Assembly (NCBI GenBank): GCA_013153405.1
Contig: JAADEM010000006.1
Location: 1 to 57,544, forward strand
DNA length: 57,544 bases
DNA from: Chlorobiota bacterium
Lineage (GTDB): Bacteria; Bacteroidota; Bacteroidia; Bacteroidales; Marinilabiliaceae
Direction: 5' to 3'
Below the pieces are notes generated by a model. The model worked only from the letters and a program-made list of their open reading frames with translations, made no database searches and was not told the origin of the DNA. The translations under genes were made by a program, and so were the position numbers. Below, in pieces: positions 7,857-16,654 of the stretch (its first letter is position 1; every line of letters starts with the position of its first letter).

Positions 7857-9230
7857 TCATGTTTGTGTCATGGCATATCGCAAATGTAGTTTTCGGAACC
7901 TGAATAACAGCACCAGACCAACTATTGCAAGGCCGGACAAATAACCATACCAGATACCGGCAGGCCCCAGCTCATAAACAAAGCTCATAATATATCCGGC
8001 AGGTATTGCAACTAACAGATACGCCACGCCAATCACAACCATTGGAAACACAACATCCTCCATCCCGCGCAATATACCCACCACAACAACCTGAAGCCCG
8101 TCGAATACCTGAAAAAATGCAACTATAACAAACAACCCTGCTGCAATATTTATCACTTCTGCATCGGAAATAAAAATCAAAGGAATGTAATTACGCAGCA
8201 CGACAAACAACAATGCAGTAAACAACATAAAAAGTATTACAATATGAATAGATGCAAAAGCCGAATATTTCAGAGCATCCATTCTGCCCTGGCCTCGTAA
8301 TGTACTAACCCTTATTGTGGTTGCTGATGCCAGTCCTGATGACATCATATATGTGAGACTTGCCATAGTAAGAACTATCTGATGTGCAGCCAGACTTTTT
8401 TCCCCGAGCCACCCCATCATTATTCCTCCCATACTGAATGCAAATACTTCGATAATAAACTGTATTCCGATAGGAGCCCCAAGACGCATTAATTGAACAG
8501 CTTTTCCTAATGAGAATTTTATATCACTGTGAATCTTCCTGAACCTCTCAAACAAAACCAACTTCCGGTATGCAACCGCAAAAGCCACAGCCATAAAAAC
8601 CCTTGCTGTCAATGTGCCTATGCCGGCCCCCAGCAAACCCATTTCCGGGAAACCGGCCTTGCCGAAAATAAAAAGATAATTAAAAACAATATTCACCAGG
8701 TTACCGGCAACCGTAATCACCATTGCAATACGGGTATTTGAAAGGCCCTCGGCAAACTGCTTGAAAGTTGCAAAGTAAAGAAACGGTATTATTGAAACCG
8801 AGATTACGAGAAAATACGGAACGCCAAGCTCCACCACATCTTCGGGCTGTCCCATATACGGCATAAACAATGAAACGACAAAAGCAAACAGTACCAGCAA
8901 TACTCCCATAAACATATTGACCCTGAACCCGTGATGGAACCAAATAACTGCATTTCTCACATCTCCGCTTCCCATCGCTTTTCCGACCACAGGCGTAGTC
9001 GCAAAGGAAAAACCGATACCAAAAACCAATATTATAATAAAAATATTATTGGCAAACGAAGAGGCTGCAAGTGCTGCTGTACCAACCCTTCCCACCATAA
9101 TGTTATCAACAAGTGAAACCACAACCTGACCTGCCTGTGAAATTATAAGAGGAATAGCAAGTTTCAGATTTGTTGTATAATATTGTTTGTATCCGGAAAA
9201 TATCTTAATCATAATACCATCAATCCACAT
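7857..9230 (-). CDS. MATE-family multidrug/Na+ antiporter
   Basis: The protein of about 450 residues is hydrophobic throughout, with some twelve membrane segments in two related halves. The start of the first half, YTTNLKLAIPLIISQAGQVV and VDNIMVGRVG, is typical of MATE exporters, which couple export of cationic drugs or metabolites to Na+ or H+ influx. The substrate cannot be read from the sequence. Two starts are possible: ATG at 9230, overlapping the upstream gene by 11 nt, or ATG at 9212 (MIKIFSG), 8 nt after the upstream stop. The second looks more natural. It appears co-transcribed with the methyltransferase gene. Confidence 0.92.
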   Translation of the reverse strand: MWIDGIMIKIFSGYKQYYTTNLKLAIPLIISQAGQVVVSLVDNIMVGRVGTAALAASSFANNIFIIILVFGIGFSFATTPVVGKAMGSGDVRNAVIWFHHGFRVNMFMGVLLVLFAFVVSLFMPYMGQPEDVVELGVPYFLVISVSIIPFLYFATFKQFAEGLSNTRIAMVITVAGNLVNIVFNYLFIFGKAGFPEMGLLGAGIGTLTARVFMAVAFAVAYRKLVLFERFRKIHSDIKFSLGKAVQLMRLGAPIGIQFIIEVFAFSMGGIMMGWLGEKSLAAHQIVLTMASLTYMMSSGLASATTIRVSTLRGQGRMDALKYSAFASIHIVILFMLFTALLFVVLRNYIPLIFISDAEVINIAAGLFVIVAFFQVFDGLQVVVVGILRGMEDVVFPMVVIGVAYLLVAIPAGYIMSFVYELGPAGIWYGYLSGLAIVGLVLLFRFRKLHLRYAMTQT

Positions 9231-9936
9231 ATAAATAAAAATCTCTCACCATCTTCTTAAACTCTTCAGTATACTCGTGTCTTTTACCGGTTTCAATATC
9301 GAGTTCCCGCTCTGTAATTCCCGACACTTCGGTAACAAAAGTAACAACAATCCTGACAAATTCACTTTCCCTGTTATGTCTCACATAAAGTATGTGTGAC
9401 GGATAAAGTCCGTAACCTGCAGCTTCAGTCAGCAGCATATTCTTATCCGAATAAGGGAAAACAACGGTCATTTTTCCGTTATGTGTAAGCATACGGGATG
9501 AATACTGGAACAAATCGGAAAGAGGCAACATATCCGAATGTCTGGCAATCCGCCTTCCGGCATGTGACGGCCGCTTACTGTTAATAAAGAACGGAGGATT
9601 ACATACTATCAGATCATATGTTTTTTCATGTAAAAAGAACTCCTGCAATGACGAATGAAAAACCTTCAGTCTGCCGGGCCATGGTGAAGCTGAAAAATTT
9701 CCACGGGCCTGCTCACATGCATTGGCATCAATATCAATAGCATCAGCATGCAGGTTATTGTTTCGCTGCACCATCATTAAAGCCACCAGGCCTGTTCCCG
9801 TACCAATATCCAGCGCTGACACCGCGTTACTCACATCAACAGATGCACCAAGCAGAACACCATCGGTGCCTACTTTCATTGCAGTTTTATCCTGATCTAT
9901 CCTGAATTGTTTGAACTGAAACCAGCTGTTTGACAC
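9220..9936 (-). CDS. trmN6: tRNA1(Val) adenine(37)-N6-methyltransferase-like protein
   Basis: The 238-residue protein is a class I SAM-dependent methyltransferase. Motif I is DIGTGTGLVALM from residue 43, and the catalytic motif NPPF is at residues 113-116, the signature of N6-adenine methylation. The N-terminal FQFKQFRIDQDKTAMKVGTD is characteristic of the YfiC/TrmN6 group, which methylates A37 of tRNA1(Val) in E. coli. The specific target in this organism is inferred from the family. Its end overlaps the longer MATE start. Confidence 0.87.
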   Translation of the reverse strand: MSNSWFQFKQFRIDQDKTAMKVGTDGVLLGASVDVSNAVSALDIGTGTGLVALMMVQRNNNLHADAIDIDANACEQARGNFSASPWPGRLKVFHSSLQEFFLHEKTYDLIVCNPPFFINSKRPSHAGRRIARHSDMLPLSDLFQYSSRMLTHNGKMTVVFPYSDKNMLLTEAAGYGLYPSHILYVRHNRESEFVRIVVTFVTEVSGITERELDIETGKRHEYTEEFKKMVRDFYLYVD

Positions 9937-10024
9937 TCTTGTTAAAAATTAAATATTTCAGAACTCACAAAGATATACAAAAGGGAAAAGCTGAAAGGGA
10001 TAAGGGAAAGGATTTTGGCTTGCC

Positions 10025-10221
10025 GGTTAATTAGTCAGTTGGTAAACTTTTGGTTGTCTTGTTTTTTAGGGGTTCCAGGGGTTTGTATTTACCGAATATC
10101 ACTACTCTCCGATTACCCATACGTCTTCGAGCTTCCAGCTTCCGGCTTTGAGCCATCAAACCCTGAAACAAAAACAACCTGAAACTCCTGGAACTAAAAA
10201 TTTACCACTAACCATTTAGCA
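10025..10221. repeat. Imperfect palindromic intergenic element (about 195 bp)
   Basis: The gap between trmN6 and the TIGR02757 gene holds a long imperfect inverted repeat. TTTTTAG followed by GGGTTCCAGGGGTTT (10063-10084) faces TCCTGGAACTAAAAA (10186-10200). The outer segments near 10025-10047 and 10201-10220 are also roughly complementary (GTTGGTAAA against TTTACCAC). The centre has short repeats of AGCTTCC. There is no reading frame of note. It resembles a decayed MITE or large palindromic repeat. Confidence 0.4.
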
Positions 10222-10231
10222 CTGTCCCCCT

Positions 10232-10996
10232 TCAAAACCTCTCGTTTACCCCAAGTCCAAACAGAGCAAAATCATACTTCACAGGGTCATCAGGATCGAA
10301 TTCTCTCAGAACTGCGGTAACCTCTTCTACAGCTTTCCAGTCACTCTGTTTACGGTTAAGAATACCCAGCCGGCGTGCCACGTTCCCCGAGTGCACATCT
10401 AGCGGCAGATAAAGTTCATTTGGAGATATACTTTTCCATATTCCGAAATCAACTCCCTTACCGTCATTTCTGACCATCCAGCGCAAAAACATATTCACAC
10501 GTTTTCCTGCCGAACCTTTCATCACATTGGCATAATGTTTCTTTGTACGTTCCGGAGGTGACCAGGAAAAAAAAAGTTCACGAAAATAATTTATTGCAGC
10601 CTTTACTCCTCCGGCATTAACACCTTTGGCAAACACAGACTCCATATCGGGATATTCGACATAAATATTTCTCAATGCTTTAAGAAAATACAAAGCATCC
10701 ACCGGCTGAAACGTTCGGTAATAAAATGTTCCGAACCTGCTCCAGTCATCACCGGTTGCATTAATCAGGAAATCATAAGGAGCATCATCCATAAGCTCCA
10801 TAAGTTGATTTGCCTTTTGCAGAATCAGGTCACGGCGTCCCCAGGCAATGGTTGAAGCAAGAAAACCGGCAATTTCAATATCCTGTTTTTTTGTATATCG
10901 GTGAGGTATGGAAACAGGGTCGTTATCAATAAACCCCAGGCAGTTATACAGGTCAGCCTTTTCGTCAAGAAATTGTTTTATTTCAAGCCTGTTCAT
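10232..10996 (-). CDS. TIGR02757 family protein
   Basis: The 254-residue protein matches the TIGR02757 family of Bacteroidota and related groups. Recognisable parts are DPVSIPHRYTKKQDIEIAGF near residue 26, LASTIAWGRRDLI near residue 46, LFLRWMVRNDGKGVDFGIW in the C-terminal half, and LPLDVHSGNVARRLG close to the end. The helical pattern and the D-V-H-x8-R-L-G segment recall HhH-GPD DNA glycosylase-like folds, but no reaction is established to my knowledge. It lies 10 nt downstream of the LolD-type ATPase gene on the same strand and probably shares its transcript. Confidence 0.85.
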   Translation of the reverse strand: MNRLEIKQFLDEKADLYNCLGFIDNDPVSIPHRYTKKQDIEIAGFLASTIAWGRRDLILQKANQLMELMDDAPYDFLINATGDDWSRFGTFYYRTFQPVDALYFLKALRNIYVEYPDMESVFAKGVNAGGVKAAINYFRELFFSWSPPERTKKHYANVMKGSAGKRVNMFLRWMVRNDGKGVDFGIWKSISPNELYLPLDVHSGNVARRLGILNRKQSDWKAVEEVTAVLREFDPDDPVKYDFALFGLGVNERF

Positions 10997-11006
10997 TACC
11001 GTTTAT

Positions 11007-11687
11007 TTATGCTTCAACAACAAAACCGTGATCCACAATCACACCGTCCTTCATTGAAACCATACGATCGCACATTCTGGCAAGATGCAGGTCGTGCGTA
11101 ACGATAACAAAAGTCTGGTTAAATTCATTTCTCAGCGAAAAGAACAATTGCTGCAACTCTTCCTGACTTTTCGAATCGAGGTTCCCGGACGGTTCATCAG
11201 CAAACACAACAGACGGTTTATTCATCAGGGCACGGGCAATTGCCACACGTTGTTTTTCACCACCGCTTAACTGCGACGGTTTATGTTCGAGTCTTTCGGA
11301 AAGATTAAGAAAATCGAGCAGCTCTTTTGCTCTTTTTTCAGATTTATTTTTCGAATCACCTTTTATCAAAGCAGGAATGATTACATTCTCAAGAGCCGTA
11401 AATTCGGGAAGAAGCTGATGAAACTGAAAAACAAAACCGATATTCTCATTTCTGAATTTTGCCAGTTGCTGTTCTCCAAGTTTGCTAATCACAACTCCGT
11501 TTATTTCAACAGTTCCGGCATTTGGTTTGTCAAGAGAACCCAGTATCTGCAGCAATGTGGTTTTCCCGGCACCGCTGGGGCCGACAATAGATATAACTTC
11601 ACCTTCCTTGATTTCAATATCAATTCCTTTCAGCACTTCAAGATTGCCAAAAGATTTTCTTATACCGGTACCTTTAACCATTACCAT
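11007..11687 (-). CDS. lolD: LolD-type ABC transporter ATP-binding protein
   Basis: The 226-residue ATPase carries the full set of motifs: Walker [10 protein letters not shown] (36-44), Q-loop Gln88 in [10 protein letters not shown], signature LSGGE (140-144), Walker B VVFADE (160-165), D-loop GNLD and switch His198 in IVTHD. It belongs to the LolD/MacB/FtsE branch. LolD powers lipoprotein release from the inner membrane together with LolCE. No permease is encoded next to it, which is common for Bacteroidota lolD, where lolCE lies elsewhere. It forms a compact run with the CaCA exchanger (6 nt gap) and TIGR02757. Confidence 0.85.
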   Translation of the reverse strand: MVMVKGTGIRKSFGNLEVLKGIDIEIKEGEVISIVGPSGAGKTTLLQILGSLDKPNAGTVEINGVVISKLGEQQLAKFRNENIGFVFQFHQLLPEFTALENVIIPALIKGDSKNKSEKRAKELLDFLNLSERLEHKPSQLSGGEKQRVAIARALMNKPSVVFADEPSGNLDSKSQEELQQLFFSLRNEFNQTFVIVTHDLHLARMCDRMVSMKDGVIVDHGFVVEA

Positions 11688-11693
11688 AACTGC

Positions 11694-12665
11694 CTAAAAT
11701 AAAGAATACATATATACCACATACAAAAGAACCATTATTACTCCCGACAAAACCGACATTCTCCCCCTCTTTATAGGAATTATGAGAAGAAGTGCTATTC
11801 CAAGCATCCAAAGATAATCTTTGGATAAAAAATCGGGATTAACAGTCAGTGTCTTTACGGATGCCGTAACTCCCAGGATTCCTAAGATATTAAAAATATT
11901 GGAACCTATAATATTCCCGACCGAGATATCGGTTCTCTTCTTTATGGCAGCTATAAGCGAAGTGGCCAGCTCCGGAACACTTGTACCGAATGCGACTACA
12001 GAGATACCGATAACCCGCTCACTGATACCGAAAGTCCGGGCAATATTTCTGGCACTGTCAACAAGAAATCCTGAACCAAAATAAAGACCTGCCACAGAAA
12101 ATACGAATACAATAACAGTAACAATAAAAGGCCATTCTTTGGGAGCTCCTTCCATACTCTCCTTTTTACGTTGCTGTTTTACCGCCAAAGGTTCGCTTTT
12201 GACGCTATAAACCATCCAGGATAAATATGCGGCAAGAATAAGAAGAAAGATTATTCCCTCCCATCTGTCGAGATGATAATTATTCCAACTGAAAAAATAC
12301 AACATTACAGAGACAAGCATCATAACCATCCAGTCTCTCCATGCCTTCGATGTATTAATATTAAGAGGATATATTACCGATACAAACCCTAATACAAGAG
12401 CAATATTTGCAATATTAGAACCGATAACATTACTTATGGAAATATCGGCTGAGCCTGCCATTACCGCCTTCAGACTAACAAACAACTCCGGAGCCGAGGT
12501 TCCGAATGCTACAACAGTAATTCCGATGACCATCTGACTTATATTGAAACGACGTGCAATACGAACACTCGAATCGACAAGGAAATGCCCTCCCACAAAC
12601 AACAATACAAACCCTAGTATAAGAAAAAGATAGTTATCCATTGAAAAACCTATTGAAAATGTCAC
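11694..12665 (-). CDS. Calcium/sodium (CaCA) antiporter
   Basis: The 323-residue membrane protein has about ten helices in two homologous Na_Ca_ex halves. The conserved alpha repeats are GTSAPELFVSL (from residue 55) and GTSVPELATSL (near residue 228), whose acidic residues bind the ions. The family, including E. coli YrbG, exchanges Ca2+ for Na+ or H+ across the inner membrane. An in-frame ATG at residue 9 is an alternative start. The neighbouring ATPase gene follows after 6 nt, suggesting one operon. Confidence 0.9.
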   Translation of the reverse strand: MTFSIGFSMDNYLFLILGFVLLFVGGHFLVDSSVRIARRFNISQMVIGITVVAFGTSAPELFVSLKAVMAGSADISISNVIGSNIANIALVLGFVSVIYPLNINTSKAWRDWMVMMLVSVMLYFFSWNNYHLDRWEGIIFLLILAAYLSWMVYSVKSEPLAVKQQRKKESMEGAPKEWPFIVTVIVFVFSVAGLYFGSGFLVDSARNIARTFGISERVIGISVVAFGTSVPELATSLIAAIKKRTDISVGNIIGSNIFNILGILGVTASVKTLTVNPDFLSKDYLWMLGIALLLIIPIKRGRMSVLSGVIMVLLYVVYMYSLF

Positions 12666-12703
12666 ATAAATAAAACCTGAGGCCGAGCTGTCAAACGAAA
12701 AAA

Positions 12704-13246
12704 CTATTCATCTGTTTCATTACCGGCATCAGTTATTTTTTTACCGGATTCTTTTTTATCTGGTCTTTTGGTTCCGGCAACTGATTTTCTTCCTTTTTTA
12801 CTTTTAGTGGTTACTGTCTCCTTACCTGCTTCAGTTTCATCAGCAGTTTTTTTATCCGGTAATACATCCTCAACCGGTTCCTTTTTTACTTCATCCTTTT
12901 CGGGATCATATGAACCGACAACTTCATCATTATTTTCTTCAGACGGATAAGGCTGATCTTCGATACCGTAAGGATCGTATCCCTCCTGTGTCACCTCTTT
13001 AAAAGTATCGTGTACTTCATCCACCGGTTCATTCAATGAATTTTTAACATCTTCAAATTCCTCAGTAAATGTTTCTTTAGTCTGATTCAACTCACGCTTT
13101 ATCTCTTCAGTAGCTTTACGGAACTCACTCATCCCTTTCCCAAACGTTCTTGCAAATTCAGGAATCTTATCCGCACCAAATAGAAGCAGAATTACGAGCA
13201 CTACAATTATTATCTCTCCACCTGATATAAACAAAAAAGTAATCAT
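12704..13246 (-). CDS. tatA: Twin-arginine translocase subunit TatA family
   Basis: TatA oligomers form the pore of the Tat pathway for folded proteins. The 180-residue protein begins with one membrane helix (FLFISGGEIIIVVLVILLLFG) followed directly by GADKIPEFARTFGKGMSEF, the amphipathic helix with its Phe-Gly hinge. The remaining 120 residues are a highly charged, low-complexity tail rich in Glu, Asp and Lys, longer than in E. coli TatA but similar in kind to Bacteroidota proteins. No tatC is nearby. The gene sits between a terminator after secDF and the CaCA gene. Confidence 0.9.
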   Translation of the reverse strand: MITFLFISGGEIIIVVLVILLLFGADKIPEFARTFGKGMSEFRKATEEIKRELNQTKETFTEEFEDVKNSLNEPVDEVHDTFKEVTQEGYDPYGIEDQPYPSEENNDEVVGSYDPEKDEVKKEPVEDVLPDKKTADETEAGKETVTTKSKKGRKSVAGTKRPDKKESGKKITDAGNETDE

Positions 13247-13295
13247 ACGCGAAAAATTTACCCAAAGATAACAATTTCAGTACATCTATACATAT

Positions 13296-13331
13296 AAAAA
13301 AACCCTCCTGCAAAAAGCAGAAGGGTTTTTT
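13296..13331 (-). terminator. Terminator of secDF
   Basis: The arms AACCCTCCTGC (13301-13311) and GCAGAAGGGTT (13317-13327) pair with one mismatch around an AAAAA loop. Reading on the minus strand a run of T follows. It separates secDF from tatA. Confidence 0.75.
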
Positions 13332-13352
13332 ACCAATATTATTCCGAGTTAA

Positions 13353-16300
13353 TTATTTCCTTTTCGACTTGGCCAAAGCCTCTTTTTTCTTTTGCTCTTT
13401 TTTATGCTTGCTGTCAATTATAGAGTAAGCAATAGGCGTTGCAACAAACAGTGATGAGTATGTACCAACAACAACACCAATCATAAGTGCAAATACGAAT
13501 CCGCGGATAACCTCACTACCAAACAGGAATATCACAAGCAATACCACAAAAGTGGTAAGTGATGTATTCACGGTACGACTGATTGTTGAGTTAAGAGCGG
13601 AGTCAATAACCTCAACCCTGTCTTTCTTCGGATGAAGCCCTATGTATTCACGTATACGGTCAAACACAACCACAGTATCGTTAATTGAATAACCAATAAC
13701 GGTAAGTATGGCTGCAATAAAAGCCTGGTCGATTTCGAGTGAGAAAGGCATTATATGATAAGTAAGCGAGAATACTCCAAGTACCATCAACACGTCGTGT
13801 ACAAGAGCCACAACAGCACCAAGTCCGTACTCCCAGTTACGGAAACGCAGCAATATGTACAAGAATATAACAACCAGCGAGAAGAATATTGCATAACTTG
13901 CTTTAGTCTTGATATCTGTTGCAATAGTTGGTCCTACTTTCTGTGAACTCATCCTGTAGCTTGAAAGAAATTCTTCCTTACTAACATTATCACCCAGGAA
14001 TGGTTTTAAACCTTCATACAGTTTAGCTTCAACTTCATTATCAGCATTTTCGTCATTACTGTCAATATTATAGTTAGTAGTAATACGAACCTGATCTGAC
14101 TCGCCAAAAGTCTTAACCTCAACGGTTGCACCCTCAAACACCTTCTTAAGCTCTTTTTGTATCTCGACAGATGAAACAGGTTTGTCGAAACGAACCACGA
14201 ACGAACGGCCTCCGGTAAAGTCGATACCCTGCTTCAGCCCCATAGTTGCAAGAGAACCAATACCAATCAGCAACAACACTCCCGAAATAGTGAAGAACAG
14301 TTTACGCTTTTCAAGAAACTTAATATTGGTATTCTCAAACAGGTGTTCGGTAAGTTTGGTTGTAAACTTAAGATTGATATCTTTTTTCTTAAGCATTCTT
14401 TCAAACACAAGTCTGGAAATAAACACTGCGGTGAAGAATGATGTTGCAATACCAATCATTAGTGTGGTGGCAAAACCCTTAATAGGACCTGTACCAAACA
14501 GGAACAGAATAAGACCGGTAAGGAATGTGGTTATGTTTGAGTCGATGATGGCAGAGAAAGCATTTTTATATCCATCGGCAAGTGCAAGCCTTACTCCCTT
14601 TCCAGCTCTCATCTCTTCCTTTATCCTTTCATAAATAAGCACGTTGGCATCCACCGACATACCGATTGTAAGCACAATACCCGCAATACCCGGCAGTGTA
14701 AGAACCGCTCCGAACGATGCAAGTACCCCCATTATGAAGAACATATTGGTAACAAGTGCCATATCAGCAACCATACCCGCTTTCCAGCCGTAATACAAAA
14801 TCATGTAGACAAGCACTACGATAAATGCCCATATAAATGACACCAGGCCATCATGAACAGCCTCGGCACCAAGAGAAGGTCCTACAACGGTATCTTCTAC
14901 AATTCGTGCAGGAGCAGGCAATTTACCGGACTTAAGAATATTAACAAGGTCATCAGCCTCCTGTGCTGTGAAATTACCTGTAATCTGGCTTCTGCCACCT
15001 TTAATTTCGCTCTGTACCGTTGGGAAACTGTAAACATATCCGTCAAGTACAATAGCTATTGATTTTCCAATATTATTTTTAGTAAGCTTAGCCCATGTTT
15101 TAGCACCTTCCGCATTCATAGTCATATTAACCTCAAACTGGCTGCGCTGATTCAGACTTTTGCTTGCATTAACAATAGCATCACCCTCAAGAGGAGGACG
15201 TCCATCGAAAGTAGATACTTTCAGAGCAATAAGCTGATAATATTCACTTTTCTCATCCGGATTTGAAACATAATATTTCAATTCTTTAAACGGAACAGGT
15301 TTAACAGTCCAAAGGAACTTAAGGTCTTTGGGAAGCAATGCCTTCACTGCAGGCAACTGCAGATACATATCAACCTTGGCAGTATCTTTAGCTGCAGCAA
15401 CACCTACAACCGGGCTTCTGGGGTTCTGACTAGGGATAAGATATGAGAAGAGCGATTTTACAGTTTCAGAAGCAAGTGAATCGGTCTTCAGTGAGTCGGA
15501 CTCTATATCCTGAAGCAATGACAGGTCTTCATCAACCTTTTTCTTTTCTTCTGTTGTTTTTTCTTCTGATCCTTCTTCACTTTTCTTATTTTCCGCAGTT
15601 TTCGCCAAAGCCAGTTCCCTGGTTTTACGATCTGCTTCAACTAAATAATTAAATATTTCCTGATTATCATAAGTTTCCCAGAACTCAAGACTTGCAGTAC
15701 CCTGAAGCAGCTTACGCACACGCTGAGGATCCTTAATACCCGGAAGTTCAATCAATACTCTTCCCGGTTTCTCAAGCTTCTGTATATTAGGCTGTGTAAC
15801 ACCAAACTTGTCAATTCTTGTACGAAGAATATTAAAAGCATTATCGATCGCACTCTGTGTTTCACGGCGAATAACATCCAGCACTTCCTGGTTAGTTGAA
15901 TTATAATTCACTTCACCTTTCAATGCCACAGTGTTAAATATTGTAGACAACTGAGCATTCGGATCCAGTTCCTCAAATGCCTCCCCGAAAAGAGTAACAA
16001 AATCCTTGTTTGAATTCTTTTCTCTCTCTTCAGCCAACTGAAGCGCCTTAAGGAATGTAGGATCTGTATTGTAGTTAGACAAAGCCTTAATTACATCAGA
16101 CACCTTAACCTCAAGTATAAGGTTCATACCACCTTTCAGGTCAAGACCAAAATTAATCTCTCTCTCCTTACATTCCTGATAGGTATATTTTCTTAACCCA
16201 AAAAGAAAATTATAAACAGGAATATTTTTTACTGAATCCAGATACGCCTGTTCTCCCATCGGCGACTGTTTTGCCTCTTTTTCAACCTTTTTAGTAACGT

Positions 16301-16376
16301 ATGTAAAAGACAATTGATATAAACTCACCAATGCCAGGAGAATGGCAAATAATCTTATTGCTCCTTTGTTTTGCAT
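13353..16376 (-). CDS. secDF: Fused protein translocase subunit SecDF
   Basis: SecDF uses the proton gradient to pull proteins from the SecYEG channel into the periplasm. The 1007-residue protein is a fusion of SecD (about residues 1-600) and SecF (about 690-1000), the normal Bacteroidota arrangement. SecD markers are FGLDLKGGMNLILEV near residue 75, GVTQPNIQKLEKPGRVLIEL, and TIGMSVDANVLIYERIKEE. SecF markers are GIDFTGGRSFVVRF and IGYSINDTVVVFDRIRE. A Bacteroidota-specific insertion rich in Glu and Lys lies in the periplasmic part near residues 265-290. Twelve membrane helices are expected. It is transcribed alone, with its own terminator. Confidence 0.97.
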   Translation of the reverse strand: MQNKGAIRLFAILLALVSLYQLSFTYVTKKVEKEAKQSPMGEQAYLDSVKNIPVYNFLFGLRKYTYQECKEREINFGLDLKGGMNLILEVKVSDVIKALSNYNTDPTFLKALQLAEEREKNSNKDFVTLFGEAFEELDPNAQLSTIFNTVALKGEVNYNSTNQEVLDVIRRETQSAIDNAFNILRTRIDKFGVTQPNIQKLEKPGRVLIELPGIKDPQRVRKLLQGTASLEFWETYDNQEIFNYLVEADRKTRELALAKTAENKKSEEGSEEKTTEEKKKVDEDLSLLQDIESDSLKTDSLASETVKSLFSYLIPSQNPRSPVVGVAAAKDTAKVDMYLQLPAVKALLPKDLKFLWTVKPVPFKELKYYVSNPDEKSEYYQLIALKVSTFDGRPPLEGDAIVNASKSLNQRSQFEVNMTMNAEGAKTWAKLTKNNIGKSIAIVLDGYVYSFPTVQSEIKGGRSQITGNFTAQEADDLVNILKSGKLPAPARIVEDTVVGPSLGAEAVHDGLVSFIWAFIVVLVYMILYYGWKAGMVADMALVTNMFFIMGVLASFGAVLTLPGIAGIVLTIGMSVDANVLIYERIKEEMRAGKGVRLALADGYKNAFSAIIDSNITTFLTGLILFLFGTGPIKGFATTLMIGIATSFFTAVFISRLVFERMLKKKDINLKFTTKLTEHLFENTNIKFLEKRKLFFTISGVLLLIGIGSLATMGLKQGIDFTGGRSFVVRFDKPVSSVEIQKELKKVFEGATVEVKTFGESDQVRITTNYNIDSNDENADNEVEAKLYEGLKPFLGDNVSKEEFLSSYRMSSQKVGPTIATDIKTKASYAIFFSLVVIFLYILLRFRNWEYGLGAVVALVHDVLMVLGVFSLTYHIMPFSLEIDQAFIAAILTVIGYSINDTVVVFDRIREYIGLHPKKDRVEVIDSALNSTISRTVNTSLTTFVVLLVIFLFGSEVIRGFVFALMIGVVVGTYSSLFVATPIAYSIIDSKHKKEQKKKEALAKSKRK

Positions 16377-16431
16377 TTGTCTGTTCTTTTATTAGATATA
16401 TTTATGTTTAAATTATTGCAAAATAACCGCG

Positions 16432-16439
16432 CAAATATA
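16432..16439 (-). promoter_or_regulatory. Possible -7 box upstream of secDF
   Basis: TATATTTG on the minus strand, about 56 nt before the secDF ATG, is a perfect -7 match. No TTTG is at the expected distance upstream. The rest of the 16377-16654 gap is AT-rich, and I see nothing else in it. Confidence 0.4.
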
Positions 16440-16654
16440 TTGGTTTTTTTTTAGAAATTTTAATGATGTGTTAATTTGTATGAACATATATTTTATCTTG
16501 CATCACAATATGGAGCTAAAACCCACATATTATAAGCATTACAGAAACAGCATCAGTTTTAATGCTATTTAAAAATTTATGAACAGGAATAAAAAAATAC
16601 AATTAGTACAATATCAATATTATAATGTAATTTTGTTTTTTTATTAACTTTATA

